Shown piece by piece: positions 16,302 to 25,696 of a stretch of DNA of 64,000 bases. Origin of the DNA: Burkholderia gladioli. GTDB lineage: Bacteria > Pseudomonadota > Gammaproteobacteria > Burkholderiales > Burkholderiaceae. Position 1 is the stretch's first letter. Each line of letters starts with the position of its first letter. The notes under the pieces are model-generated. The model was not told the DNA's origin, ran no database searches, and was given only the letters and a program-made list of their open reading frames with translations. The stretch covers positions 1,984,001 to 2,048,000 of the forward strand of contig NZ_CP009323.1 in assembly GCF_000959725.1 (NCBI RefSeq), read 5' to 3'. The translations under genes and the position numbers were made by a program.

Positions 16302-17027
16302 ATGAAAACCACAGTCCGCATCGCCGCGCTCGTGCTGGCGACCGCCGCCGCCACGCTGGGATGCACCGCGCAGGCTGACCAGACCACCGACAAGCTGAAG
16401 ACCACGCTGCAGGCGCGCCTGGGCGACGCGACCGTCAAGAGCATCGAGAAGTCGCCGATCCCGGGCCTCTACGAAGTGAATCTCGGGTCGCAAATCGTCT
16501 ACAGCGACGCGGCGGGCGATTACGTCCTGCTCGGCGACCTGGTCGACACCAAGACGCGCAAGAACCTGACCGAGGCGCGCATGGCCGAGATCAACAAGGT
16601 CGATTTCGCCAGCCTGCCGCTCAACAACGCGATCAAGTACGTGAAGGGCAACGGCGCGCGCAAGATCGCGGTGTTCTCGGATCCGAACTGCCCCTACTGC
16701 AAGCGCTTCGAATCGACGCTGCAGTCGATGGACAACATCACCGTCTATACCTTCCTCTACCCGGTGTTGACGCCCGATTCGACGGTCAAGTCGAAGGCGA
16801 TCTGGTGCGCCTCGGATCGCGCCAAGAGCTGGGAGAACTGGATGGTCGGCCATCAGCCGCCGAGCGGCGCCGGCAACTGCGACACCTCGGCGCTCGACAA
16901 GAACCTGGCGCTGGGCCGCGGCCTGAACGTGACGGGCACGCCCACCATCATTCTGGCGGACGGCACGCGCCTGCCGGGCGCGGTGTCCGCCGACCAGCTC
17001 AACAGCGCGCTGGCCGCCGTCAAGTGA
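16302..17027 (+). CDS. dsbC: DsbC-type periplasmic disulfide isomerase
   Basis: A 241-residue secreted thioredoxin-fold protein. It has a signal peptide (MKTTVRIAALVLATAAATLG, cleavage after about residue 25), an N-terminal dimerisation domain (about 30-90), a linker helix and a thioredoxin domain with active site CPYC at about residues 130-133 (SDPNCPYCKRFE). A conserved cis-Pro stretch TGTPTIILADG follows. DsbC reshuffles wrong disulfides in the periplasm and is kept reduced by DsbD. AAGGAAGAGTGA lies just before the ATG. A terminator follows at 17059. Confidence 0.95.
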   Translation: MKTTVRIAALVLATAAATLGCTAQADQTTDKLKTTLQARLGDATVKSIEKSPIPGLYEVNLGSQIVYSDAAGDYVLLGDLVDTKTRKNLTEARMAEINKVDFASLPLNNAIKYVKGNGARKIAVFSDPNCPYCKRFESTLQSMDNITVYTFLYPVLTPDSTVKSKAIWCASDRAKSWENWMVGHQPPSGAGNCDTSALDKNLALGRGLNVTGTPTIILADGTRLPGAVSADQLNSALAAVK

Positions 17028-17058
17028 CGCGCCGGGCCCGAGCGCCCGAACCAGCAAG

Positions 17059-17088
17059 AGGCGCCGGCATTCGTCTGGCGCCTTTTTC
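17059..17088 (+). terminator. Rho-independent terminator of dsbC
   Basis: AGGCGCC (17059-17065) pairs with GGCGCCT (17077-17083) across an 11-nt loop, running into five T residues. Confidence 0.85.
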
Positions 17089-17160
17089 GCATCTCGAACC
17101 CGCTTCACAACCTGCTTCACGAACCGTTTTGTTGCCGGCCCGTTTCGCCAACCTTTGCCG

Positions 17161-18960
17161 ATGCCCCCGATGACCCCGATCCGCTATTCCATCGTCCCCA
17201 AGGACCCCGCCGCCCACCTGTTCGAAGTCACGCTGAGCGTCGCCGAGCCGGACCCGGCCGGCCAGCGCTTCATGCTGCCGGTGTGGATCCCGGGCAGCTA
17301 CATGGTGCGGGAATTCGCGCGCAACATCGTCACGCTGCGCGCCTTCAACGAAGCCGGCCGCAAGGTCCGCATCGCCAAGGCCGACAAGCACAGCTGGCAG
17401 GCCGCGCCGGTCGAGGGGCCGCTGACGCTGCGCTACGAGGTCTATGCCTGGGACCTCTCGGTGCGTGCCGCGCATCTCGACGATACCGGCGGCTTCTTCA
17501 ACGGCACCAGCGTGTTCCTGGCCGTCGAGGGGCAGGAGGCGGCGCCCTGCGTGGTGGCGATCGGCAAGCCCGAGGGCGAGACGGCGCGCCGCTGGCGCGT
17601 GGCGACGGCGCTGCGCGAGGCGCGCGGCACGCGGCGCTACGCGTTCGGCGACTACGAAGCCGACAACTACGACGACCTGATCGACCATCCCGTCACGCTC
17701 GGCGAATTCGCGCTGGCGAGCTTCGACGCGCATGGCGTGCCGCACGACGTGGTGATCGCCGGCCGCGTCGCGCGGCTCGACATGGAGCGCCTGTGCGCGG
17801 ACCTGAAGCGCGTCTGCGAGGCGCAGATCGCGCTGTTCGAGCCGCGCACGAAGAAGGCGCCGATGACGCGCTACGTGTTCATGACGCAGGCCGTCAGCGA
17901 CGGTTACGGCGGCCTCGAGCATCGCGCCTCGACGGCGCTGATCTGCAACCGCACCGACCTGCCGGTGAAGGGCCGCCTGGAAACCAGCGAGGGCTACCGC
18001 ACCTACCTGGGCCTGTGCAGCCACGAGTATTTCCACACCTGGAACGTGAAGCGGATCAAGCCGGCGGCCTTCGTGCCCTACGACCTGAAGCAGGAGAACT
18101 ACACCTCGCTGCTGTGGCTGTTCGAGGGCTTCACCTCCTACTACGACGACCTGATGCTGGTGCGCAGCGGCCTGATGAGCCGCGAGGAATACCTGGCCGC
18201 GCTGGGCCGCACCGTCGGCGGCGTGCTGCGCGGCGCGGGCCGCACCAAGCAGAGCGTGGCGGAAAGCTCGTTCGACGCCTGGGTCAAGTACTACCGCCAG
18301 GACGAGAACGCCTCGAACGCGATCGTCAGCTACTACACCAAGGGTTCGCTGGTGGCGCTGAGCTTCGACCTGGCGATCCGCGCCGCGACGCGCAATCGCA
18401 AGTCGCTGGACGACCTGATGCGCCTGCTCTGGACGCGCTACGGCCGCGATTTCTATCAAGGCCAGCCGCGAGGCGTGGCCGAGGGCGAGGTGGCCGCGCT
18501 GATCGTCGAGGCGACCGGCGTCGACCTGGGCCGCTTGTTCGACGATGCCGTCTCGGGCACGCGCGACCTGCCGCTGGCCGAGCTGTTCGAGCCGTTCGGC
18601 GTGACGCTCTCGCCCGAGGCGGGCCCCGGCGCGAAACCCTCGATCGGTGCGCGCGTACGCGGTGGCGGCGATTGCACGCTGGCGGTGGTGCACGAGGGCG
18701 GTGCCGCGCATCGGGCCGGGCTGTCGGCCGGCGACGTGCTGGTCGCGCTGGACGGTTTGCGCGTGACGGGCAGCAACCTGGAGGGGCTGCTGGCGCGCTA
18801 CCGCCCTGGTGACAGGGTCGAAGCCCATGCCTTCCGCCGCGACGAGCTGCGCACCACCACGCTGCGGCTCGACGCGCCCGACGTGGTGCGCTACAAGCTG
18901 GCGGCGGCCGACAAGCCGGCCGCGCGGCGTGCCTGGCAGAACGCCTGGCTGGGGCTGTAG
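17161..18960 (+). CDS. M61-family metallopeptidase with C-terminal PDZ domain
   Basis: A 599-residue glycyl-aminopeptidase-type (M61) protein. The N-terminal beta domain shows LPVWIPGSYMVREFARN. The gluzincin zinc site is SHEYFHTWNVKR (HEYFH) near residue 285, with the third ligand Glu in WLFEGFTSYYDD about 37 residues on. A PDZ domain lies at about 500-580 (GAAHRAGLSAGDVLVALDG). There is no signal peptide, so it is probably cytoplasmic. Zinc ligands are intact, so activity is expected, probably removing N-terminal Gly or Ala. ATGs at 17161 and 17170 are both possible, and neither has a clear ribosome site; an upstream TTG at 17155 is less likely. Confidence 0.9.
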   Translation: MPPMTPIRYSIVPKDPAAHLFEVTLSVAEPDPAGQRFMLPVWIPGSYMVREFARNIVTLRAFNEAGRKVRIAKADKHSWQAAPVEGPLTLRYEVYAWDLSVRAAHLDDTGGFFNGTSVFLAVEGQEAAPCVVAIGKPEGETARRWRVATALREARGTRRYAFGDYEADNYDDLIDHPVTLGEFALASFDAHGVPHDVVIAGRVARLDMERLCADLKRVCEAQIALFEPRTKKAPMTRYVFMTQAVSDGYGGLEHRASTALICNRTDLPVKGRLETSEGYRTYLGLCSHEYFHTWNVKRIKPAAFVPYDLKQENYTSLLWLFEGFTSYYDDLMLVRSGLMSREEYLAALGRTVGGVLRGAGRTKQSVAESSFDAWVKYYRQDENASNAIVSYYTKGSLVALSFDLAIRAATRNRKSLDDLMRLLWTRYGRDFYQGQPRGVAEGEVAALIVEATGVDLGRLFDDAVSGTRDLPLAELFEPFGVTLSPEAGPGAKPSIGARVRGGGDCTLAVVHEGGAAHRAGLSAGDVLVALDGLRVTGSNLEGLLARYRPGDRVEAHAFRRDELRTTTLRLDAPDVVRYKLAAADKPAARRAWQNAWLGL

Positions 18961-19104
18961 CACGGTAAACCGGCGATGGGTCGCGGTGGATTGTCCCGCT
19001 GTTGCAACAATCCGTCGCCGGCGGCCCGCTTTTTCATGTCGGGGGGGATCCGCACAATGGGCCCCACTCGCGCTGCTTCCAGCGCAAACCCAACGGAGCC
19101 CGAC

Positions 19105-19704
19105 ATGACGACCATCCTGCAAATCAATTCCGCCGCCCGCTCGCAAGGCGCCCGCTCGACCCAACTGTCCGACGAACTGACCGCCAAGCTGGCCCAGTCC
19201 AACCCGGGCGCCAAGGTAGTGGTGCGCAATCTGCTCGCGAATGCGCAGCCGCACCTCGACGACGCCGTGCTCGGCGCCTTCTTCACGCCGGCTGAACAAC
19301 GCAGCGCCGAGCAGAACGCGATCGTCGCGAAGAGCGACGAGCTGGTCGCCGAACTGCAGGCCGCCGACATCGTCGTGATCGCCGCGCCGCTCTACAACTT
19401 CGGCATCTCCTCGCAACTGAAGACCTATTTCGACTGGATCGCCCGCGCCGGCGTGACCTTCCGCTACACCGCGAACGGCCCGGAAGGCCTGGTCACGGGC
19501 AAGAAGGTGTTCGTGGTCTCGGCCCGCGGCGGCAAGTACCTCGGCACGCCGAACGACACGCAGACGCCGTACCTGAAGACCTTCCTGGGCTTCCTCGGCA
19601 TGACCGACGTCAGCTTCATCCACGCCGAAGGCCTTAACATGGGCCCGGAAGCGGAAACGGCCGCGCTGGCGGCAGCCCGCGAAGCGATCGCCGCGGCAGC
19701 CTGA
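19105..19704 (+). CDS. azoR: FMN-dependent NADH-azoreductase AzoR
   Basis: A 199-residue flavodoxin-like fold protein. It has the AzoR phosphate-binding start ([17 protein letters not shown]), the [29 protein letters not shown] stretch that contacts FMN, and SARGGKYLG near residue 145. AzoR reduces azo compounds and quinones with NADH and often serves as a quinone reductase in stress defence. GGAG lies 7 nt before the ATG at 19105. It is convergent with ung and shares a two-way terminator. Placing it near the toxoflavin genes (a redox-cycling toxin) is only a coincidence on present evidence. Confidence 0.93.
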   Translation: MTTILQINSAARSQGARSTQLSDELTAKLAQSNPGAKVVVRNLLANAQPHLDDAVLGAFFTPAEQRSAEQNAIVAKSDELVAELQAADIVVIAAPLYNFGISSQLKTYFDWIARAGVTFRYTANGPEGLVTGKKVFVVSARGGKYLGTPNDTQTPYLKTFLGFLGMTDVSFIHAEGLNMGPEAETAALAAAREAIAAAA

Positions 19705-19766
19705 GGCGACTTTCCGGAGCGTGCGCCGCGCCCCCCGGCGCGCGCTTCGGCTGCTGCCCCGAATGA

Positions 19767-19802
19767 AAACAGCCCGATCGGCATAGGCCGGTCGGGCTGT
19801 TT
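19767..19802. terminator. Bidirectional terminator between azoR and ung
   Basis: AAACAGCCCGA (19767-19777) and TCGGGCTGTTT (19792-19802) form an 11-bp stem with a 14-nt loop; A-rich on the left and T-rich on the right, it can end transcripts from both sides. Confidence 0.85.
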
Positions 19803-19836
19803 CGTTTGCGGCGGGCGGATCGGGCGTAGCCCGGCT

Positions 19837-20697
19837 TCAAGCCAGCGTGACGGCCTCGTCGGGCAGCCGCCAGTCGATCGGCGCCTTGCCGTGCTCGGCC
19901 AGGTAGTCGTTGGCCAGCGCGAAATGCCGGTTGCCGAGGAAGCCGCGGTGCGCGGACAGCGGCGAGGGATGCGGCGACTCGAGCACGCAATGCGCGCTGG
20001 TATCGAACAGCGCGCGCTTGGCCTGCGCGTGCGCGCCCCACAGCATGAACACCAGAGCGCGATGGCGGCGCGCCAGTTCGCGGATCAGCGTATCGGTGCA
20101 GGGCTCCCAGCCGCGTTTCGCGTGGCTCGCGGCCGCGCCTTGCTCGACCGTCAGCACGGTGTTGAGCAGCAGCACGCCCTGGCGCGCCCAGGAGTCGAGA
20201 CAGCCGTGCCTCGGCGTGTCGTGCCCGAAGTTCGCGGCGATTTCCTTGAAGATATTGCGCAGCGAGGGCGGCGGGCGCACCGCCGGCGGCACCGAGAAGG
20301 CCAGGCCGTGAGCCTGCGGCGTGCCGCGATCGTCGCCGTGATACGGGTCCTGGCCGAGGATCACCACGCGGACCTCGTCGGGCGAGGTCAGGCGCAGCGC
20401 GCGGAACACGTCGGCCGGGTAGATCGTCTTGCCGGCCGCGCGTTCGGCGTCGACGAAGCGGCACAGCGGGGCATAGGCGTCGCTCGACACGAAGGGCGCG
20501 AGCAGCTCGCGCCATGCGGTGGGCAGGGCCTCGAACTGCGCCTCGAGCGGCAGCGCTGCCGGTGCCGCGCCGGCGCCGACATCCGCCGCGATCGCGGCGG
20601 TTTCGGTGTCGCGGGGCGTGGACGTGGCCGGTTCGTCGAACAGTGACGCTTGCGAGACGGCGCCCGGCTTGGCGCGAGAGGGGGAACGGCTCGCCAT
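19837..20697 (-). CDS. ung: Uracil-DNA glycosylase (family 1)
   Basis: A 286-residue UNG. The catalytic water-activating motif is GQDPYHGDDRGTPQAHGLAFS and the DNA-binding loop is HPSPLSAHRGFLG. It removes uracil from DNA to start base-excision repair. It is about 55 residues longer than E. coli Ung (229) owing to a low-complexity N-terminal extension ending around residue 55, just before the LPTAWRELLAPFV start of the fold. The extension carries QASLFDE, which resembles a beta-clamp-binding motif (QxxLF). It starts 3 bp after the CYTH gene stop, so it is translated from the tail of the trp transcript. Confidence 0.95.
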   Translation of the reverse strand: MASRSPSRAKPGAVSQASLFDEPATSTPRDTETAAIAADVGAGAAPAALPLEAQFEALPTAWRELLAPFVSSDAYAPLCRFVDAERAAGKTIYPADVFRALRLTSPDEVRVVILGQDPYHGDDRGTPQAHGLAFSVPPAVRPPPSLRNIFKEIAANFGHDTPRHGCLDSWARQGVLLLNTVLTVEQGAAASHAKRGWEPCTDTLIRELARRHRALVFMLWGAHAQAKRALFDTSAHCVLESPHPSPLSAHRGFLGNRHFALANDYLAEHGKAPIDWRLPDEAVTLA

Positions 20698-20700
20698 GGT

Positions 20701-21327
20701 TCAGGCGTCGCGCAGGCGGTAGCCGCGCTGCGCCTTGCTCTGGTCGTCGGGCGCGAGGCCCGGCAGCGCGGCCTTGAGTTCGTTCGCGAGCGTGTGCAGC
20801 ACGGCCTCGTCGCCCTCGATCAATTCGAGTTCGATCTCGCGGATCGGCGCGCGACGCGTGTCGCCGCCCACCTCGGCGATGATCTCGCCGAGATCGAGCC
20901 CGGCCTCGACGGTGCTGCCCTCGCGCGTGATGCGCCAGAGCGTGCGCGCGAAATCGGTGCGGAACAGCGCAACCAGTTGCGGCGCGGCCGCGCGCAGCGC
21001 GTCGGCCGCGGCCGGCACGTCGCAGACGGCCAGCAGCGCGTCGATCTCCAGCGCATCGCCGGCTACCGGCAGCTCCCATTCGTGGCGCGTGTGCAGGCCC
21101 TGCTCGGCCGAACCGACCGTCTTGAAGGTCTGCAGCCAGCCTTGCGGCGCGAGGCGCACGCGAATGGCGCTCTTGGCGCGTGCCAGGGCGAGATCGGGCG
21201 TGTCGTAATAGACGTTGGCGAGATGGATCTCGCGGCCGGCCGCGCCGGCGCAGGCGTCCAGCGCGCTGCGGGCCGCGCCCTGCGCGCCGGCCGGCAGCGC
21301 CAGCTTGATTTCGGTTTCGATGGCCAT
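20701..21327 (-). CDS. CYTH-domain inorganic triphosphatase-like protein
   Basis: A 208-residue CYTH-domain protein. The founding ExExK signature is ETEIK at residues 4-8; later strands include YYDTPDLALARAKSAIRVRL, TRHEWELPV and REIELELIEGD with paired acidic residues, all part of the triphosphate tunnel. E. coli YgiF joins such a domain to a CHAD domain and acts as an inorganic triphosphatase; CHAD is absent here. It likely hydrolyses PPPi or a similar triphosphate. It lies 11 bp after trpC and 3 bp before ung, so it is an unrelated passenger in the trp operon. Confidence 0.85.
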   Translation of the reverse strand: MAIETEIKLALPAGAQGAARSALDACAGAAGREIHLANVYYDTPDLALARAKSAIRVRLAPQGWLQTFKTVGSAEQGLHTRHEWELPVAGDALEIDALLAVCDVPAAADALRAAAPQLVALFRTDFARTLWRITREGSTVEAGLDLGEIIAEVGGDTRRAPIREIELELIEGDEAVLHTLANELKAALPGLAPDDQSKAQRGYRLRDA

Positions 21328-21338
21328 CGCGATGCGCG

Positions 21339-22124
21339 TCAGAAGAACATCCGGGCGAGTTCCTCGCCCGGTTGGTCGGCGCGCATGAAGGCCTCGCCGA
21401 CCAGGAAGCTGTGCACGTCGGCCGCCTTCATGCGTTCCACGTCGGCGCGCGACAGGATGGCCGATTCGGTCACCACGATGCGATCGGCCGGCACCATGTC
21501 GAGCATGCCCAGCGTGGTCTCGATGGTGGTCTCGAAGGTGCGCAGGTTGCGGTTGTTGATGCCGATCAGCGGCGTCTTAAGCGTGAGCGCCTCGTTCATC
21601 TCGTCGCGGTCATGCACCTCGACCAGCACCGCCAGGCCCAGCGAATGCGCATAGGCTTCCAGGTCCTGCATCTGCGGCGTGTCGAGCGCGGCGGCGATCA
21701 GCAGGATCGCGTCGGCGCCCATCGCACGCGCTTCGAGCACCTGGTAGGCGTCGACGATGAAGTCCTTGCGCAGCACCGGCAGTTCGCAGGCCGCGCGGGC
21801 TTCCTCGAGATAACGCGCGCTGCCCTGGAAGAACTGCTCGTCGGTCAGCACCGACAGGCAGGCCGCGCCGTGCTGCGCATACGAGGCGGCGATCTCGGCC
21901 GGCACGAAATGCTCGCGCAGCACGCCCTTGGAGGGGCTGGCCTTCTTCACCTCGGCGATCACGGCGGACTGGCCGGCCGCGTGCCTGGCGCGCAGCGCGC
22001 CGACGAAGTCGCGCAGATCGCGGGTTTCGGCTTCCAGCCTGAGGGCTTCGAGCGGTGTGCTCTGCAGCGCGGCGGCGATTTCCTCGCGCTTGACGCCAAT
22101 GATTCGGTTGAGGATGTCACTCAT
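21339..22124 (-). CDS. trpC: Indole-3-glycerol phosphate synthase
   Basis: A 261-residue TIM-barrel enzyme converting 1-(2-carboxyphenylamino)-1-deoxyribulose-5-phosphate to indole-3-glycerol phosphate in tryptophan synthesis. Family marks: [19 protein letters not shown] near residue 55, [11 protein letters not shown] near 95, [12 protein letters not shown] near 120, [13 protein letters not shown] near 190, and [15 protein letters not shown] near 220. It is monofunctional with no fused TrpF. It is fourth of the trp genes, 78 bp after trpD. Confidence 0.97.
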   Translation of the reverse strand: MSDILNRIIGVKREEIAAALQSTPLEALRLEAETRDLRDFVGALRARHAAGQSAVIAEVKKASPSKGVLREHFVPAEIAASYAQHGAACLSVLTDEQFFQGSARYLEEARAACELPVLRKDFIVDAYQVLEARAMGADAILLIAAALDTPQMQDLEAYAHSLGLAVLVEVHDRDEMNEALTLKTPLIGINNRNLRTFETTIETTLGMLDMVPADRIVVTESAILSRADVERMKAADVHSFLVGEAFMRADQPGEELARMFF

Positions 22125-22202
22125 GGCAAATCCGATGGAATGGGGTGCGGACCGGGATCCGGGTGGATTGGCCGACCGGCTGGCTGGTCGGCACGCAGGG
22201 GT

Positions 22203-23234
22203 TCAGCGCGGAAACTGACTGGTGAAGCGTACCAGCTCGTCGACCTTGGCGCGCGCCGCGCCGCTGGCGATGGCCTCGCGCGCGAGGCCGATGCCCTCGG
22301 CGATCGAGGGCGCGATATTGGCCGCGTAGAGCGCGGTGCCCGCGTTCAGCGTGACGATCTCGCGCGCCACGCCGGGCTTGTTGTCGAGCGCCTCGAGCAG
22401 CATCACGCGCGACTCGTCGGCATTCTCGACCTTCAGCGTGCGGTTCGACACCATCTGCAGGCCGAAATCCTCGGGATGGATCTCGTATTCGGTGACCTTG
22501 CCGTCGCGCAGCTCGCCCACCAGGGTGGCCGCGCCGAGCGAGACCTCGTCCATGCCGTCCTTGCCGTAGACCACCAGCACGTGCTCGGCGCCGAGCCGTT
22601 GCATCACGCGTACCTGGATGCCGACCAGGTCGGGGTGGAACACGCCCATCAGCTGGTTGGGCGCGCCGGCCGGGTTGGTCAGCGGCCCGAGGATGTTGAA
22701 CAGGGTCCGCACGCCGAGCTCGCGGCGCACCGGCGCGATGTTCTTCATCGCCGGATGATGGTTCGGCGCGTACATGAAGCCCATCCCGGTGGCCTCGATG
22801 GAGGCCGCCACCTGCTCGGGAGCGAGGTCGATGTTGACGCCGAGCGCGTCGAGCACGTCGGCGCTGCCGGACTTGCTCGAGACGCTGCGGTTGCCGTGCT
22901 TGGCCACCTTGGCGCCGGCCGCGGCCGACACGAACATGGTCGCGGTCGAGATGTTGAAGGTGTGCGAGCCGTCGCCGCCGGTGCCGACGATATCGACGAA
23001 GTTCGAGTTGTCGGCCACCTCGACGTGGCGCGCGAATTCGCGCATCACGGTGGCGGCCGCGGCGATCTCGCCGATCGTCTCCTTCTTCACGCGCAGGCCG
23101 GTGATGATCGCGGCGGCCATCACGGGCGACATGTCGCCCCGCATGATCATCCGCATCAGGTGCAGCATCTCGTCATGGAAGATCTCGCGGTGCTCGATCG
23201 TGCGCTGCAGCGCTTCCTGCGGGGTAATCGTCAT
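22203..23234 (-). CDS. trpD: Anthranilate phosphoribosyltransferase
   Basis: A 343-residue enzyme transferring phosphoribosyl from PRPP to anthranilate. The PRPP loop is [15 protein letters not shown] near residue 85 and the metal-binding [21 protein letters not shown] follows; [11 protein letters not shown] near 160 is typical. The start MTITPQEAL at 23234 gives the usual Burkholderia length; SD-like GGGGA lies just before it. An upstream in-frame ATG at 23249 would overlap the trpG stop as ATGA and add five residues; it could be used for coupling. The protein is separate from trpG, unlike the fused trpGD of enterics. Confidence 0.95.
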   Translation of the reverse strand: MTITPQEALQRTIEHREIFHDEMLHLMRMIMRGDMSPVMAAAIITGLRVKKETIGEIAAAATVMREFARHVEVADNSNFVDIVGTGGDGSHTFNISTATMFVSAAAGAKVAKHGNRSVSSKSGSADVLDALGVNIDLAPEQVAASIEATGMGFMYAPNHHPAMKNIAPVRRELGVRTLFNILGPLTNPAGAPNQLMGVFHPDLVGIQVRVMQRLGAEHVLVVYGKDGMDEVSLGAATLVGELRDGKVTEYEIHPEDFGLQMVSNRTLKVENADESRVMLLEALDNKPGVAREIVTLNAGTALYAANIAPSIAEGIGLAREAIASGAARAKVDELVRFTSQFPR

Positions 23235-23245
23235 CGCATCCCCGC

Positions 23246-23836
23246 TCATGCCGGCTGGGCCGCGCTCGCGCGCGCCTGCTTCAGGAAGTTCTGCAACTGC
23301 GCGTGGCCGTGCTCGGAGAGGATCGATTCGGGGTGGAACTGCACGCCCTCGATCGGCAGCGTCTTGTGGCGCACGCCCATGATCTCGCCGTCCTCGGTCC
23401 AGGCCGAGATCTCCAGGCAGTCGGGCAGCGTCTCGCGCTCGATCGCCAGCGAGTGGTAGCGCGTCACGTCGAAGTGCCGGGGCAGGTCGGCGAACACGCC
23501 GCGGCCGTCGGTCTCGATGCGGCTCACCTTGCCGTGCATGATGGTCTTGGCGCGGATCACGCGGCCGCCGAAGGCCTCGCCGATCGCCTGGTGGCCGAGG
23601 CACACGCCCAGGATCGGCTTCTTGCCCGCGAACTCGCGCAGCACCTCGAGCGTGATGCCCGCGTGCTGCGGGTTGCTCGGGCCCGGCGACAGGCAGATCG
23701 CCTCGGGATCGAGCTCGGCGATCTGCGCGAGCGTGATCTCGTCGTTGCGATAGGTCCGCACGTCTTCGCCGAGTTCGCCGAAGTACTGGACCAGGTTGTA
23801 GGTAAACGAATCGTAGTTGTCGATCATCAGCAGCAT
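23246..23836 (-). CDS. trpG: Anthranilate synthase glutamine amidotransferase subunit
   Basis: A 196-residue class I glutamine amidotransferase. It begins [21 protein letters not shown], has the oxyanion/nucleophile elbow [15 protein letters not shown] (catalytic Cys near residue 80) and ends with the His-Glu of [14 protein letters not shown]. It supplies ammonia to TrpE. The start at 23836 is preceded by CGGAGA on the minus strand. It is 13 bp after trpE and overlaps the possible early trpD start. It may also serve PabB, as in other bacteria with a single amidotransferase; this window cannot show it. Confidence 0.96.
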   Translation of the reverse strand: MLLMIDNYDSFTYNLVQYFGELGEDVRTYRNDEITLAQIAELDPEAICLSPGPSNPQHAGITLEVLREFAGKKPILGVCLGHQAIGEAFGGRVIRAKTIMHGKVSRIETDGRGVFADLPRHFDVTRYHSLAIERETLPDCLEISAWTEDGEIMGVRHKTLPIEGVQFHPESILSEHGHAQLQNFLKQARASAAQPA

Positions 23837-23849
23837 GGTCAGTCTCCGT

Positions 23850-25343
23850 TCAGAAGTCGCTGTCGAGGCCGTCCTGCACCTGTTCCGCCGCACGCAGCAC
23901 GGCGCGCGCCTTGTTTTCGGTTTCCTGCCATTCGGACTCGGGCACCGAGTCGGCCACCACGCCGGCCGCGGCCTGCACGTAGAGATTGCCGTTGTGGATC
24001 AGGCCGGTGCGGATCGCGATGGCCAGGTCCATCTCGCCGGAGAACGACAGGTAGCCGACCGCGCCGCCGTACAGGCCGCGCTTGACCGGCTCGAGCTCGT
24101 CGATCAGCTCCATGGCACGCACCTTGGGCGCGCCCGACAGCGTGCCGGCCGGGAAGGTGGCGCGCAGCACGTCGTAGTTGGTCATGCCGGGCTTGAGCTT
24201 GCCTTCCACCGAGCTGACGATGTGCTGCACGTGCGAGTACTTCTCGATCACCATCTTGTCGGTCACGGCGACCGAGCCGGTGGTGGCGATGCGGCCGACG
24301 TCGTTGCGTGCCAGGTCGATCAGCATCACGTGCTCGGCGATTTCCTTCGGGTCGTTGAGCAGCTCGGTGGCGAGCGCGGCGTCGCGCTCCGGCGTGTTGC
24401 CGCGCGTGCGCGTGCCGGCCAGCGGGCGGATCGTGACGATCTGGTTCTCGCCGCGCTTTTCCTGGCGCACCAGGATCTCGGGCGAGGCGCCCACCACGTG
24501 GAATTCGCCGAAGTTGTAGTAGTACATGTACGGCGAGGGGTTCAGCGAACGCAGCGCGCGGTACAGCGAGAGGGGATTGTCGCGATAGGGCTTGGTCAGG
24601 CGCTGGCCGACCTGGATCTGCATCAGCTCGCCCTCGGCGATGTATTCCTTGGCCTTGAGCACGGCGGCCAGGTAGTCGTCCTTCTTGAATTCGCGGAAGG
24701 TCTCGGTGCGCACGCTCGGCGAGGTCACCGGCGGCTGCACCGTCGAGTGCAGGCGCTGCTTGAGCTCGCGCAGGCGCTGTTTGGCGCGCGGGTAGGCCTC
24801 GGGGCGCGACGGGTCGGCGTAGATGATCAGGTAGAGCTTGCCGGCCAGGTTGTCGATCACGGCGACTTCCTCGCTCAGCAGCAGCTGGATGTCGGGCAGG
24901 TGCAGGTCGTCGGGCGGCGCCGTGTCGGCCAGCTTCTTCTCGATGTAGCGCACCGCGTCGTAGCCGAAGTAGCCGGCCAGGCCGCCGCAGAAGCGCGGCA
25001 GGCCGGGGCGCTGGGCCACCTTGAAACGTGCTTGGAACTGCTCGATGAAGGCGAACGGGTCGCCTTCGTGCGTCTCCACCACCTTCCCGTCGGTGACCAC
25101 CTCGGAGACGCCCTTGCTGGTGCGCACCAGGGTGCGGGCCGGCAGGCCGATGAACGAGTAGCGGCCGAAGCGTTCGCCGCCGACCACCGATTCGAGCAGG
25201 AAGGAATTGGCGCCGCCGCGCTCGGACTGAGCCAGCTTGAGGTACAGCGAGAGCGGGGTTTCTAGGTCGGCGAGCGCTTCCGCGATCAGCGGGATGCGGT
25301 TGTAGCCTTGATTCGCGAGCGATTGGAATTCGAGTTCAGTCAT
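23850..25343 (-). CDS. trpE: Anthranilate synthase component I
   Basis: A 497-residue chorismate-utilising enzyme making anthranilate with TrpG. The N-terminal domain carries the tryptophan-feedback region ([27 protein letters not shown], with the LLES motif). The C-terminal catalytic part has [45 protein letters not shown] and [19 protein letters not shown]. The start MTELEFQSL at 25343 is used; the frame runs 11 codons farther without support. Upstream lies a 336-nt leader with the trpL attenuator, so expression is probably controlled both by transcription attenuation and by tryptophan inhibition of the enzyme. Confidence 0.97.
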   Translation of the reverse strand: MTELEFQSLANQGYNRIPLIAEALADLETPLSLYLKLAQSERGGANSFLLESVVGGERFGRYSFIGLPARTLVRTSKGVSEVVTDGKVVETHEGDPFAFIEQFQARFKVAQRPGLPRFCGGLAGYFGYDAVRYIEKKLADTAPPDDLHLPDIQLLLSEEVAVIDNLAGKLYLIIYADPSRPEAYPRAKQRLRELKQRLHSTVQPPVTSPSVRTETFREFKKDDYLAAVLKAKEYIAEGELMQIQVGQRLTKPYRDNPLSLYRALRSLNPSPYMYYYNFGEFHVVGASPEILVRQEKRGENQIVTIRPLAGTRTRGNTPERDAALATELLNDPKEIAEHVMLIDLARNDVGRIATTGSVAVTDKMVIEKYSHVQHIVSSVEGKLKPGMTNYDVLRATFPAGTLSGAPKVRAMELIDELEPVKRGLYGGAVGYLSFSGEMDLAIAIRTGLIHNGNLYVQAAAGVVADSVPESEWQETENKARAVLRAAEQVQDGLDSDF

Positions 25344-25554
25344 GTTCCGGTCCTGTGGGGACGAGCGGCAGGGCATGCCGGGAGAATCGCGGTCGCTGCG
25401 CGGCGGGCCGGGGGCGGGTTGCGGTCAGGGCCTGACCGGCTTGCACCATCGTCGTGCGAGCGACCGATGCGCGTTCCCGGCGCCCGGACGCGAGGCGTTC
25501 GGGGCGAGGGCAGGGCATAGACAATCGAGTGACGAGGCGCGCATCGCGCAGCAA
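25344..25554 (-). other. trpE leader downstream of the attenuator
   Basis: About 210 nt between the attenuator U-run and the trpE start. No gene was recognised. It is long for a simple attenuator leader and may hold further structure. Confidence 0.5.
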
Positions 25555-25606
25555 AACAAAAAACGGATGCCGAAGACAGGCTTCGGCGAACCTCGGGAGC
25601 GAGGTT
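25555..25606 (-). promoter_or_regulatory. trp attenuator: two stem-loops ending in a terminator
   Basis: Read on the minus strand: directly at the trpL stop codon, AACCTCG/CGAGGTT make a 7-bp stem (25606-25589), then one base later GCCGAAG/CTTCGGC make a second 7-bp stem (25587-25569), followed by ATCCG and a U6 run (25563-25558). The second stem is a standard intrinsic terminator. CCGAGG of the first stem could instead pair with CTTCGG of the terminator (one G-U), offering an antiterminator. Placement behind a peptide with three Trp codons shows ribosome-mediated attenuation; the exact alternative pairings are inferred. Confidence 0.8.
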
Positions 25607-25679
25607 AGCGCGACCAGCGACGCCAGGGCCAGGCTCCCCGGTCGATGCTGCTCAGACTCCGTTTTTTGTTCAGAAACAT
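25605..25679 (-). CDS. trpL: trp operon leader peptide TrpL (24 residues)
   Basis: A 24-codon frame: it begins MFLNKKRSLSSIDRG and ends AWPWRRWSR, so Trp occupies positions 17, 19 and 22, i.e. three of six consecutive codons (WPWRRW) just before the stop. Tryptophan is otherwise rare, and the stop codon overlaps the first attenuator stem. Stalling at these codons when charged tRNA-Trp is scarce would keep the downstream terminator from forming. The ATG is 17 nt after the gph stop; no strong Shine-Dalgarno sequence is seen, which is the weakest part of the call. Too short for automatic gene finders. Confidence 0.8.
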   Translation of the reverse strand: MFLNKKRSLSSIDRGAWPWRRWSR

Positions 25680-25696
25680 GCGGATGGAAGAATAAA

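Noticed and set aside
17020..19623. 867-codon minus frame over the M61 peptidase and azoR
   Set aside because: Antisense to two well-supported genes; no motif.
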